Notes: generated by a model not told the origin, from the sequence alone. A stretch of DNA of 13,467 nt from Ichthyophonus hoferi (GCA_002751075.1 NAOQ01000048.1:1-13467), one strand, 5' to 3'. Positions 1-8,420 are shown, numbered from the stretch's first letter. A program made the numbers and translations.

Positions 1-842
1 TAACATATTTTGATAAAAAATAAATAAATAAATTCATTGTCACGAATTACACATGTTCTAACATAGACTTTTTAGAGATTATTCTTTTCCATTTCTTTCT
101 TTTACACTGCCTGTATAATATGTAAACACCATAGTGTCATTACCTGAATGGTTCTTATAAATTGACTGATTAACTAATTATATATCATATATCATTAATT
201 ATTATATAAATTCTAACCTTTGCGTAGTTAATTATTAAATATATTCGTTGACGTAGAATTTTTTTGTTAGCAATAATAAAATGATAATACGTTGTCTAAT
301 TGGATTTAAGACGAAAGACCTTTTATACTCTGATACCATATAGACCAATTAACAGCTTAACTCTAATTAATTGATTAATTAATTGGCTTGACACTATCAG
401 TTTATTAATAGCATTTGGTGGTTCATTATTTACCCTATAGATGTATATACATGCACATATCTTAATACACATGCTTATATGATATATTTATATAATGCAA
501 TTAAGTATTCTTATAATTATTTTTTGTAGTGATTTTACTACGATATGGTCATAACCAATAGATTAACTTAAAATAAAATCTTAAATATTAAATACGTTTT
601 AAATAATACAAATTATAAATATATACTGGATTAGAAATAATTATGGATATAATACGTTATATCTAATATAAAAATACTACAAATATGTAATAATAAAATG
701 CGACAATCTATTACTATATATAAGTATATAAAAGGATAAATATGTAATAATAATGGCAATGAATGTAGTGGCATTTATTTGCACTACTTGATTTCCTAAT
801 TTGGCAGCGTTAAAAATTTATAAGCGCCAAACTATTTTATCA

Positions 843-851
843 GACCAATCA
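843..851 (+). promoter_or_regulatory. CCAAT box (NF-Y-like) upstream of the five-exon gene
   Basis: GACCAATCA matches the NF-Y core and flanks well. It lies about 90 bp before a GTATAT donor-like site at 942, so a short non-coding leader exon ending at 941 and spliced to 1542 is conceivable. No transcript evidence. Confidence 0.25.
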
Positions 852-934
852 TAGCTCTTATTGATATATTATTAAAGAAAAAAGAATGAACGACTCTGGG
901 GCGTCTACGCATGACTGACTGACGATATTATTAT

Positions 935-1005
935 TATTGCAAGGTATATGGGAGAAAGAGAGAGAACAGGGGTATAGAAGTATATAGTATAGTATAGAAT
1001 ATATG
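935..1005 (+). repeat. Purine-rich and TAGTA tract
   Basis: A GGGAGAAAGAGAGAG-type run passes into repeated TAGTATAG units. It follows a GTATAT donor-like site at 942, echoing the G-rich tracts found just inside donors of the coding introns. Confidence 0.5.
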
Positions 1006-1023
1006 GTCTGTTATACTGGGCGC

Positions 1024-1032
1024 CTATATAAA
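1024..1032 (+). promoter_or_regulatory. TATA-like box upstream of coding exon 1
   Basis: CTATATAAAC sits in a locally GC-richer context (GGGCGC before, CCCC after), unusual in this AT-rich region. It could set a start near 1055 and give a leader of about 490 nt. In such AT-rich DNA chance matches are common. Confidence 0.25.
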
Positions 1033-1459
1033 CCCCACTAGACGTCTATATGTATGCACAAATAGAGCCCAGTAGAGGCAACTGCAGAATCAAAATAAAC
1101 AATAAAACACACATAAACATGCAAATAATGTACATTGCATAACACAAAAAATACCTACCTGCCTGCCTACCAGCTGAATACTATATGATATACAATAGTG
1201 AAAAATATGTAAGCGAAGTATCAAAAGAGATAAATATCACACACATCTTATTTTACCCTCATTTCTATTTGACATAACACAAGGATCGTTGATTAAAACG
1301 TAGAGGTTGTACAATGTTTAACTAATCTCACCACATGCAAGAACAATCGCTATATGAAACTTAATATACATTTATAGATGTACAAAAAAAAGAAAAAAAT
1401 AGGGCTCAATAAATGCATAAATACATACAACGTAAAACGGTAGGTATATATAGAGTATA

Positions 1460-1547
1460 GATTTATAGTAATGTTTTTTTTGGAATATTATATGTAGAGC
1501 ATGTATTTATATTAATGTTTTTATTTGTATATTATATTTAGAGAGAA
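1460..1547 (+). repeat. Two-copy imperfect tandem duplication, about 44-bp unit
   Basis: ATTTATAGTAATG..TATGTAGAG (1461-1499) is repeated as ATTTATATTAATG..TATTTAGAG (1505-1543). The second copy abuts the start codon of coding exon 1, and both copies carry a T-rich stretch ending in AG, so a potential 3' splice site is duplicated. Confidence 0.6.
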
Positions 1548-1619
1548 TGAGCCTCAATGAGAGAGTAACCTCTGTGGCGAGACGTGCCCTACAGGCGTTA
1601 AAAAATCGAGTGTTTTCAG
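1547..1619 (+). CDS. Coding exon 1 (residues 1-24 and first base of Gly25)
   Basis: ATG at 1547-1549 opens a basic helical stretch with Arg, Leu and Ala at helix-like spacing. The exon ends at TCAG before GTCTGT, leaving one base (phase 1) that joins GT at 3523 to make Gly25. The frame is also open for some distance upstream of the ATG, so exon 1 may start at 1542 after an AG acceptor, with the same ATG. Confidence 0.6.
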
Positions 1620-4600
1620 GTCTGTCACTATTTTCTATTGGTGATTATATATATTATCGCTGTTTGTATTGGTAATATATTCATATATTCTCTCTCTCTT
1701 TCTTTCTTTCTTTCTATCTCCATTTCTCGCTCTGTCCCTTTTTTTCCCTCTCTTTCTTTCTCTTTCATTTTATTTTATTCCTAAGAGTACAAACTGTCTA
1801 TGAAGCCAAGAAATTTAATAAATATAAAGGCACTATAAAGGTTGGGTGATTTGTGTTTTTTATTTTTAAATTTGTTTACCATTGGTCAATAGGATATTGT
1901 TCAATGAATATTGGATATTAATAAATTGTACGACTAAAATTTTATTTTATTGGCTAATTTGATTTTTTAGTTCGGTGTTAAACTTGTGTATAATATCTAA
2001 TACTATGTCATGCTCTATTGTGTTACGCTATATCATCTTATACTATATTTTATTATAGGGGTTTTCGATCCAAATGATAAGTTTCCCGACCAAAATCATA
2101 TTTTCTCCGATCAAAAGGAGAACAAATAAATTGGAAAAAAATTCGTCTTTTATTGTAGTAAAAAACTATTAATGCAAAAGTTTTTCTTGTTATCTGTGAT
2201 ATGGAATGTAGTTTTTAAGCGATTACAAGTCTTTTAAAATCAAAATAATAACTTAAAAAATATTTGCATCCATATATGATTGAGGTATATATATATATGT
2301 CCTCGTTTTGATCGGGAAGGTTATAATTTTGGTCGTAAAACTTATCATTTGGATCGAAACCCCCCATATATTGCTATGTTATACTATGTGATATTATATT
2401 ATCGTATTTTATATTATATTATACTGTATTATACGATACTCTACTATGTTATAATATCTTATACTATATTATAATACTATGTTAGATAACACTATACAAA
2501 TCCTTCATATACAATACAATACAATACAATATACATCATATCCTCCGTTATATAGTAATAATCTTACCCGTGGTGGGAATGGAGTGTAGATCTAGTCGCA
2601 ATCACCTGTCGTAGTAAAAGGGCTTTGATTGACGAGTTGGCGTCCCAGAGTTACGATCAAACCTCATGGTTTTTTGCTAGTAGGTGGCATACATATATTG
2701 GTATATGTGTATGTTATATTATATAGAGAGGGTGGCAGAGAGATAGAGATGTATTTATGTGATAATATCTTATTGTGTTGTACGATATTGATTTATGCTA
2801 TGTTTCCTTGCATTTTATTATATTATAGTGTTATTATATTATGCTATATTAAGTTTTATTGTATTGTATTGTATTGCGTTATATTATAACATACTGTGCT
2901 GTTTTTTATTTTGTTATATTGCGTTGTATCAGATTGTATTTTATTATATTGCATTATATTATACTATAGTGTCGTATTATATTGTATCTATCAGACTATT
3001 TTATCACTCTACCCATAGCAATCATATAGGTTGTCCCACTTACTTCATTTCTTGAATGTTTAATTATAATATATTTATGTATGTATATATAGATTAGTTT
3101 ACTACTATACTATATCATACTATATTATACTTGATTATACTATTAATATACTACAGTGTAATATAATACTGTATAATTTATGTGGGTATGCATATATATA
3201 TATATGCTATTTGCTTGATTAGTCATTCTATAAATCAATGTTTAATACAGACACTGTACGTTCACGTACTAACTGGTACCTATACACTATTCCCCAAAGA
3301 TACATGTATATATGGTAGTACGTATATATAATATATTCATACGTTATGGTATTCTACCATTATAGTAGCACACCATTATATTCTCCTACAATTATATTTT
3401 TACCCCATTATACTATTCTACCATATTATACTGTCGCCCAATAATACTATCACCCTACTCTACTATAGCCTTACTATATAGTCACCTTACTATAATATTA
3501 CCCCACTATACTATCTTCCCAGGTAATCACGGTCGGGCAGTTGAGCAATGGAATGGCGTGCTATCGTTAGATGTTTTATATGAATGTGGTCCCAATGAAC
3601 CCCCAGATCATGCCAAGGTGTTATTTGCTAAGGAAACGGTAGGTAGTGTATTGTATTGTATTGTATTGTATTTTAGTGTATTGTGTTTGATTTTAATTAT
3701 TGTGTTGCAGTGTGCTGTGTAGTATTTTAATCTAGTGTGGTGTAGTGTCGTGTGATGTATTCTATTCTATTCTATTATATTCTATAGTAGTGTATATAGT
3801 GTATAGTATAGTATAGTATAGTATTGTATTATACCTAGCTGTATGTTACTATTTTTGCATGATAATATAGCAATATAATACTATTATACTATCAACCATA
3901 TGCCCACACATCATTATACCATTACATTGTTATATCATTGTACTAACATACATACCATCATATACCATATCACGTACTATATCATACTATTGAATTTCAT
4001 TCTATGAGCCACATACCCATATATATGGTATTATTATATTATCATACCATTATATTAGTTTACTATTGGTCATATACTCACACATACATATATACATACA
4101 TACATACACGCCCACTATCATACTATCGTACTATCATCTATATATATAGAACAGCAAAGCAGAAACCTTCTTTGTGGTTCGTCTCTGTGAAGAAGATGGT
4201 GACTGGCGATTTGAAGAAACTAAAGCATTGACAGCAGAGGAATTAAGGAACTCTACAGCCATATCCATTACCTGTAGTAGTAGCTGTAGTGCGAAAGACC
4301 TAGAGGTTCGTCGCCGTAGTTCTTGGGTATGTATGTATGTAAGTATATATATTGTAGAATATAACATAATAATATAATATAGTATAGTGTAATATAGTAA
4401 AATACAATATATAACATATAGTAAAATACAATATAATATAAGTGAACACCTCATATCCTGTTAACCAAACCAACCTCCATACTCCCTCTCCTGTTTTATT
4501 AATCTTTTGGTTCTTATTCTCTTTTTATCAAGCCATTTCTCTATATATATCTCTCTCTTAATTTACATTATTATTTTTCTTACTCTTTCTTCACCATATA

Positions 4601-5941
4601 TATGTTAAGATTAAGATACACTAGACAGAGATATAAAGATAGCTGCGGTTATTTTGTATTAATGGTAAAGTTACTATACATCTATTGGTTTATGTAAGTA
4701 AACGTCTAATTAATTCAGCAATTAATCCAAATGGGTTTTTAAGGAATTGACTCTATTTTATTCGGATATTCCTTATAATACGTTCCCACATCTGTGAGAG
4801 TTTCAGCACTCATCTGATTGATTGCTGATTAATTGCCATCAGCTTATTGATTCATGATGACTGGTTCTAGTATTAATTGATTGCAAGAACTATTGGGTCT
4901 GGAATTGATCTCTTGTGATTTGACTGATAATGGTGAGATTAATTTATTAGTCAAGGTAATAGTTGATCGAATATAATTTTGATCCCAGCGATGATATAAC
5001 TGGATCAACAGCTAATCTATGACCCTTGTATCCAATTGATATATATATTCACAGACAGAGACAAGTGTTGCACACCTCATTCCACCTCGCATGTTCGGAT
5101 CAGAAAGCAGCTTGAGCATATCATCAGCCAACAGAATGGATGATTCAGGAATTGCTGCAGAAAATGACTTGTCGGTAGATGGCGTAGGGGAGGAGAGGCC
5201 CAGTATTGGTGATAATGGCATTGACAATGAGATAGACAACGAAAATGATGATTATTGGGAACAGTTTCCAAAGCAGGTAGGGAAGGATTGGTGTGCTGAT
5301 GTATTGTATTATTGTGTATTGTGTTGTATGGTATATTATGCTGCTATGTGTTGGTGTATAGTATTGTGTAATGTTGTATGGTAGGGTAGTTTATGATGTT
5401 AGGTGGTATTGTATTGTATTATATGATAATGTCTGTTGTTGTGGGGCGGCAATGAGATATATTGGGATGAGAGTATAACTCTTATACTATCATATTATTA
5501 TACTACTATACTATCTTTATATTATTCTATTATGCTATGATGCTATAATACTATACTGTCATACCCTCAAACTATCATACCATCATTACTACATTTCTAT
5601 TATATCATCCCACTATAGTACTATATACTATCATACTATCCTACCATCATACTAGAGCCTCCTTTCTATCTTCCCTCCTACCTCTCTAACCCTATGTCTT
5701 CCATCCAACATCAATAAGCACACACCACTCTACCTATATATATATATATATCTTCCTGTTTCCTTTTGTTCCCTTTTAGATAACAGAAAATGAATATGAA
5801 CTTGAGATTCAAAATGCATTAGCCAATCAAGCAGTCGGCCAGGCCTTGGATGGTGTGTGGCAATTGGCTCAAATGTTAAATGTAGAGTCCGATCAATTTA
5901 TGGCTGCTGCTACTAAGGCCTGTTCATCCAATGGTAATTAG
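1547..5941 (+). CDS. Five-exon gene for an unrecognised 249-residue protein
   Basis: Coding exons are 1547-1619, 3523-3638, 4150-4326, 5055-5276 and 5780-5941, summing to 750 nt: 249 residues plus a TAG stop. Intron 1 is phase 1 and introns 2-4 are phase 0; all have GT-AG ends, with donors GTCTGT, GTAGGT, GTATGT and GTAGGG. The joined frame stays open throughout, which is the main support. The protein has a basic amphipathic N-terminal stretch (about 1-24), a mixed region containing paired Phe-Val and acidic-Trp motifs (68-86), a Ser/Cys-rich segment (98-110) followed by an Arg cluster (117-119), a Ser-rich then acidic Asn/Asp segment (139-188), DDYW at 187-190, and a predicted C-terminal helix (about 199-230). 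There is no signal peptide or membrane span, so it is probably soluble. I do not recognise the family. The ATG could be internal if an earlier exon exists, because an AG acceptor lies at 1540-1541. Confidence 0.72.
1687..1790 (+). repeat. Polypyrimidine tract (TC/TTTC) in intron 1
   Basis: Runs of TCTCTC and TTTC units with almost no purines, inside intron 1 about 70 bp after the donor. Simple-sequence DNA; complementary in type to the purine run at 945-970. Confidence 0.7.
2058..2365. mobile_element. MITE-like element with about 65-bp terminal inverted repeats
   Basis: The left end (2058-2123) begins GGGGTTTTCGATCCAAATG. Its reverse complement, with few differences, forms the right end (about 2298-2365), which finishes CATTTGGATCGAAACCCC. 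The pairing runs through the GACCAAAAT and GATCAAAA blocks. The total is about 308 bp with no reading frame, so it is a non-autonomous DNA element. Both flanks read TATA, fitting a TA-type target as used by Tc1/mariner relatives, although the exact boundary is blurred by 4 versus 6 terminal G/C bases. It lies in intron 1. Confidence 0.75.
2380..2500. repeat. Degenerate TATTATAC tract in intron 1
   Basis: Short units of the type TATTATAC/TATACTA repeat imperfectly just after the MITE. The reading frame across it is Tyr/Ile-rich and an artefact of the repeat. Confidence 0.65.
2559..2700. other. Non-repetitive island in intron 1, possible alternative exon
   Basis: Between two repeat tracts lies about 140 bp of complex sequence with higher GC. 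One plus-strand frame is open across it. An AG at 2588-2589 and a GTATATG donor at 2701 would bound a 111-nt segment (37 codons) that is phase 1 at both ends and so would fit intron 1 without changing frame. The acceptor lacks a pyrimidine tract. On the minus strand a GTAAG donor motif lies at 2563-2567. It could instead be an inserted short repeat. Unresolved. Confidence 0.3.
2740..3005 (+). repeat. T/G-rich degenerate TTGTA/TTATA tract, intron 1
   Basis: Repeated TGTATTGTATTG and TTATATTGCG units, with G far outnumbering C on the plus strand. It is the donor-side half of the strand-polarised pattern described in the findings. Confidence 0.65.
3080..3520 (+). repeat. A/C-biased ACTATACTATC tract leading to the exon 2 acceptor
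   Basis: It starts with mixed ACTATACTATATC units. From about 3340 it becomes C-rich, with CCATTATAC, CACCCTACTC and CCCCACTATAC blocks. The C-rich end also provides the pyrimidine context of the acceptor at 3521-3522. Confidence 0.65.
3523..3638 (+). CDS. Coding exon 2 (residues 25-63)
   Basis: This island of non-repetitive, coding-like sequence lies between pyrimidine-rich CTTCCCAG and donor GTAGGT. It encodes a Trp34-containing stretch, then a CGPNEPP turn (46-52) and a short basic/aliphatic end. It stands out sharply from the repeat tracts on both sides. It enters in phase 1 and leaves in phase 0. Confidence 0.72.
3639..4149 (+). other. Intron 2 (511 nt), inverted T/G and A/C tracts
   Basis: The donor half (3646-3834) is made of TTGTA, TGTGTTG and TAGTA units rich in T and G. 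The acceptor half (3872-4138) is made of ACTATCATACTATC units rich in A and C. The TAGTATAG run at 3801-3834 is close to the reverse complement of the ATACTATTATACTATC run at 3872-3893, placing a hairpin apex near 3840-3870. No exon is visible inside. Confidence 0.65.
4150..4326 (+). CDS. Coding exon 3 (residues 64-122)
   Basis: It begins after TATATATAG, a weak acceptor without a good pyrimidine tract, and ends at TGG before GTATGT. Exactly 59 codons, phase 0 on both sides. It encodes a likely beta-strand (FFVVRLC, 70-76), an acidic stretch with Trp82, a helix-like TAEEL segment and a Ser/Cys-rich run. Being symmetric, it could be skipped without a frame change. Confidence 0.72.
4327..5054 (+). 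other. Intron 3 (728 nt)
   Basis: It opens with GTATGTATGTATGTAAG, then a TATAG/TAATATAG tract to about 4440. The rest is non-simple AT-rich DNA with several ATTGATTG and TGATTAATTG motifs (4735-4970). Unlike introns 2 and 4 it lacks an A/C-rich tract before the acceptor, and its only pyrimidine-rich stretch is far upstream (4470-4600). Confidence 0.65.
5055..5276 (+). CDS. Coding exon 4 (residues 123-196), Ser-rich then acidic
   Basis: The acceptor is TTCACAG and the donor is CAG before GTAGGG; 74 codons, phase 0. After an IPPR motif the composition is low-complexity: Ser-rich (138-146), then rising Asp/Glu/Asn with an IDNE repeat (178-185) and DDYW (187-190). It is probably a disordered linker ahead of the C-terminal helix. 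Confidence 0.75.
5277..5779 (+). other. Intron 4 (503 nt), inverted T/G and A/C tracts
   Basis: The donor half (to about 5460) is G/T-rich (TGTATTG, TTGTATGGTA, GGTAGGGTAG). The acceptor half (5480-5660) is A/C-rich (ATACTATCATACTATCC), then a long pyrimidine tract leads to the acceptor at 5778-5779. AGAGT-ATA-ACTCT at 5470-5482 is a perfect mini-hairpin exactly at the switch, and outward pairing continues with G-T wobbles. Confidence 0.7.
5780..5941 (+). CDS. Coding exon 5, C-terminal (residues 197-249) and stop
   Basis: The acceptor is a strong polypyrimidine tract ending CCCTTTTAG. The exon encodes one long predicted amphipathic helix with Trp223 and regularly spaced Leu/Ala, a second short helix (234-243), and TAG at 5939-5941. 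A GTAATT six bases before the stop could in principle be a donor, but it is a weaker match than the others, so I take the stop as real. Confidence 0.72.
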   Translation: MTENEYELEIQNALANQAVGQALDGVWQLAQMLNVESDQFMAAATKACSSNGN

Positions 5942-6203
5942 TCTTTAGATAATTTAAAATGATTTTACTTCTATATATACGCATATTTATGTATGTATAT
6001 GCATGTAGGTGTTATGTATGTGTATTTTTGTGTCAGCAAATACATACACACATACAATCCTAGACAACTACATACCTACATACATACATATTTTAAGTTA
6101 TACCTAGGGATGGATTATTTATTTTACCTGCATATTTTGGTATTTTAACGGCTGTAATACCCTATCACTTTTATTGAAGGAAAAATACCAATAATAAGGC
6201 GCT

Positions 6204-6209
6204 ATTAAA
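6204..6209 (+). terminator. Possible poly(A) signal (ATTAAA) for the five-exon gene
   Basis: ATTAAA about 260 nt after the stop, followed by a T-rich stretch. An AATAAA at 6708-6713 is a more distant alternative. Both could be chance in AT-rich DNA. Confidence 0.22.
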
Positions 6210-6736
6210 CATTGTTTTTTATGATTAATTGCATTTGCCTATTGGTAGTCAATGCTAATTAGTCTGATTAATTAGTCTAATAGATCTAACCAATGTTTTG
6301 TTGTCTTGCAATTGAATGACTTTTTTGGCCAATAACAATATAGTTTGTATTGGAAAATAGAGCTCAACATATATATATATTGCTACCATGATTCTTGGCG
6401 AATCTAATATATTATGATATGATATAATAGGATATATATATATAATTAATAATCGATTGTAGTTTATTATTAATTTTAATTGGGTATGTTTTAGGGGCAC
6501 AGGCACAGGCACCACCTAGATGGCTCATTTAGATATAGCATACTTCCTGAACTGCGATTAATTATGTACCCTTCTTGACCTGCTTGTATGTATAACTACA
6601 GGTACATATATATTATTATCTTTTACTATTTAATTAATTATATTGATTGCACCATTGATAATTATTAATTGTTATTGTACTGTAAGGTCTTTGCAAATAT
6701 ACATAGAAATAAAAAGGCTACACTGGAAAAACACTA

Positions 6737-6772
<36 letters not shown>

Positions 6773-6830
6773 GACTATTACTATACTACTATTAGTATTA
6801 CTTACTATTTTATTATTATAGGCATGACTA
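6737..6830 (+). repeat. TTA microsatellite with degenerate ACTATTACTA tail
   Basis: About ten perfect TTA units from 6738 are followed by decayed TACTAT units. A simple repeat, likely length-variable. Confidence 0.85.
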
Positions 6831-6867
6831 CTACTATGATTATAATTATTATATTACCAAGCCATTG

Positions 6868-6900
6868 GCAATGCATTTTAAAGTTTAAAATGCTTATTGC
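6868..6900. repeat. 33-bp near-perfect palindrome
   Basis: GCATTTTAAA (6873-6882), a single G, then TTTAAAATGC (6884-6893) form a perfect 10-bp stem. GCAAT (6868-6872) and ATTGC (6896-6900) extend it across a two-base bulge. Cruciform-capable; function unknown. Confidence 0.8.
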
Positions 6901-7799
6901 GACTGTCCATTACTCGTTAGGAGCACATTCCCTTCGATCAAAGATCTGCTATTGATTAGGTAACCTTAACCAATAATATATGAGCAATAAGTTATGTCCA
7001 CGGTTACTGGATAATAACATATGAATGTATGTCTATCATAGCACATACATGATTATGAGATATTTTAGAGTTTATGTATTGATGACATACACACGCATCG
7101 TCATAATGATGTCATAGACCAGATTGGTATGTTATGCTATATATACATCAGTGGTGTCTATGTAGTTACTTAATATTGCATAAGCATAAAATATCATGTA
7201 CTACGTAATTATATATATATCTGTCTACCAATGCATTAGTATATATAGTGATAATAAGCCATTTTGTGTTGTTTCGTTTTTTGTCTGATGACATCACAGA
7301 TGGAAAATCTTTTAGAAGGCTATTGCATCACTGTCTAGTTACATCACATGTAATATGTACATAGATCATATCATATACCAATAGCTTTAGTATATTATTT
7401 ATATATTATTATCATGCCTTGCCGAATAACGTAAGATTAAAAATTTATCATATACTTAATCAATATTTTATTGCGATGTTATTAAAGATATGAATAAAAT
7501 TAAAACTGTCTTATTCTAATTCTACTCTTATTCTATCTTCTTTTAATCTATCTACGTGTCCTACACTTTGTTGAATGTCAAATATTAGTGTGAGATATCT
7601 GTGTGACTAAGTGGAGTTAAACCTAGCCTTAGTTTTATTACTATTAACGGCATCAATTGATAATGATTTATCAGTGTCAGTGGTGGATCCATGCGGAGAT
7701 ATAAAGTATGCGTTATGTTTATGTATATTTTCTAATATCGTTTCTGTGTTTGCTAGACATGATTTTGGTTCTAAAGTGGTTTTTTATTAAGTAGAGACT

Positions 7800-8420
7800 G
7801 CTATATAAAAAAGTCATGTGATGTGACTTAGCCCTATGTATATATAGGTAGTCTAGTAGTGCGAAGTGGTATAAGAGATCTGCTGACATGTGGTTGACAT
7901 GGAAAATATACTCGTTGTATAAACGTTGTGTAATGTGACTTAGCCTGTAACAAGTACTAGTGCTGCTAGTATTCTTGTATACTACTTGGAATTGGATTGT
8001 GAGGATTGTTTAGTGTGATAATCTAAGTTTATCCTATGAAATATGAAATGTAATGGAATGTATTTTCACTTTTGTTAAAATAAAATATATTTCTAAAAGC
8101 TGAAACAGCTTTCCTCAGTAAAATATATTGCTGACTGGTTATCAGTAAGAGATCTTCTGACATGTAGTTGGCATGGCAATACACACACTTTAAGTGGTTA
8201 ATAAAGTGGTTATACTCTGCTTTTTGGAGAGCCAATGATTGATCTCCTGGTGAGCCAAATTATATATCCTGAAGTACTAAAGAATGTGTGTGGATTAGTT
8301 GCAAAGTCTGCATCAGAGAAGGCACAGAGCATTAGTGGTGCCCTCTCATATATTATGCACTTTTCTGCGGTGATTTTTAGGTACCTCAGAAGGTGTATAG
8401 CCATTTCACAGACTGCCATT
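7800..8420 (-). mobile_element. Fossil Ty1/copia retrotransposon, pol 3' end
   Basis: On the minus strand, 8210-8419 resembles the RNase H region at the end of Ty1/copia pol: an RYLK motif, an SDADFA motif with the catalytic-type Asp, and an STSGYI-type motif follow each other in the usual order and spacing. The segment below it (8029-8235) looks like the remaining end of pol, and 7800-8030 may be its 3' untranslated or LTR-side sequence. No reverse transcriptase, integrase or gag was found above 8420, and no clear LTR pair. The element is broken and 5'-truncated, with at least a few breaks; it appears old. Confidence 0.65.
7872..7902. repeat. 31-bp repeat, copy 1 (copy 2 at 8146-8176)
   Basis: A block beginning TAAGAGATCTGCTGACATG recurs at 8146-8176 with three differences in 31 bases, in direct orientation. 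Copy 2 lies within the pol end of the copia fossil. Another short direct pair, ATGTGACTTAGCC, lies at 7821-7833 and 7933-7945. Confidence 0.65.

Larger units (their letters stand above)
5942..7560. other. Intergenic DNA without recognisable genes
   Basis: AT-rich sequence with a small inverted repeat (GTATGTGTATTT against AAATACATAC, about 6016-6050), a TTA microsatellite, a palindrome at 6868-6900, and recurring TGATGTCA/TGACATCA-like octamers near 7080, 7110, 7290 and 7340. No frame here looks like a protein. Confidence 0.55.

Noticed and set aside
2570-2690. tRNA or tRNA-derived SINE head in the intron 1 island
   Set aside because: A B-box-like stretch (GAGTTACGATCAAACC) is present, but no A box at the right distance and no cloverleaf could be drawn.
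2280-3055. Three plus-strand frames rich in Tyr, Ile and Leu
   Set aside because: They are by-products of the MITE end and TATTATAC/TTGTA simple repeats inside intron 1; composition is repeat-driven, with no protein-like features.
4134-4454. Minus-strand frame of 106 codons over exon 3
   Set aside because: It is the antisense shadow of exon 3 extended into flanking repeats.
5012-5271. Minus-strand frames over exon 4
   Set aside because: Shadows of exon 4, whose plus-strand frame joins in phase with exons 3 and 5.
5930-5941. Continuation of the five-exon gene through a donor at 5934
   Set aside because: GTAATT is weaker than the other donors, the in-frame TAG follows at once, and no convincing downstream exon was seen.
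6255-6515. Minus-strand frame of 86 codons
   Set aside because: Ile/Tyr-rich translation of AT-rich DNA with a TATATA run; no motif, no splice support.
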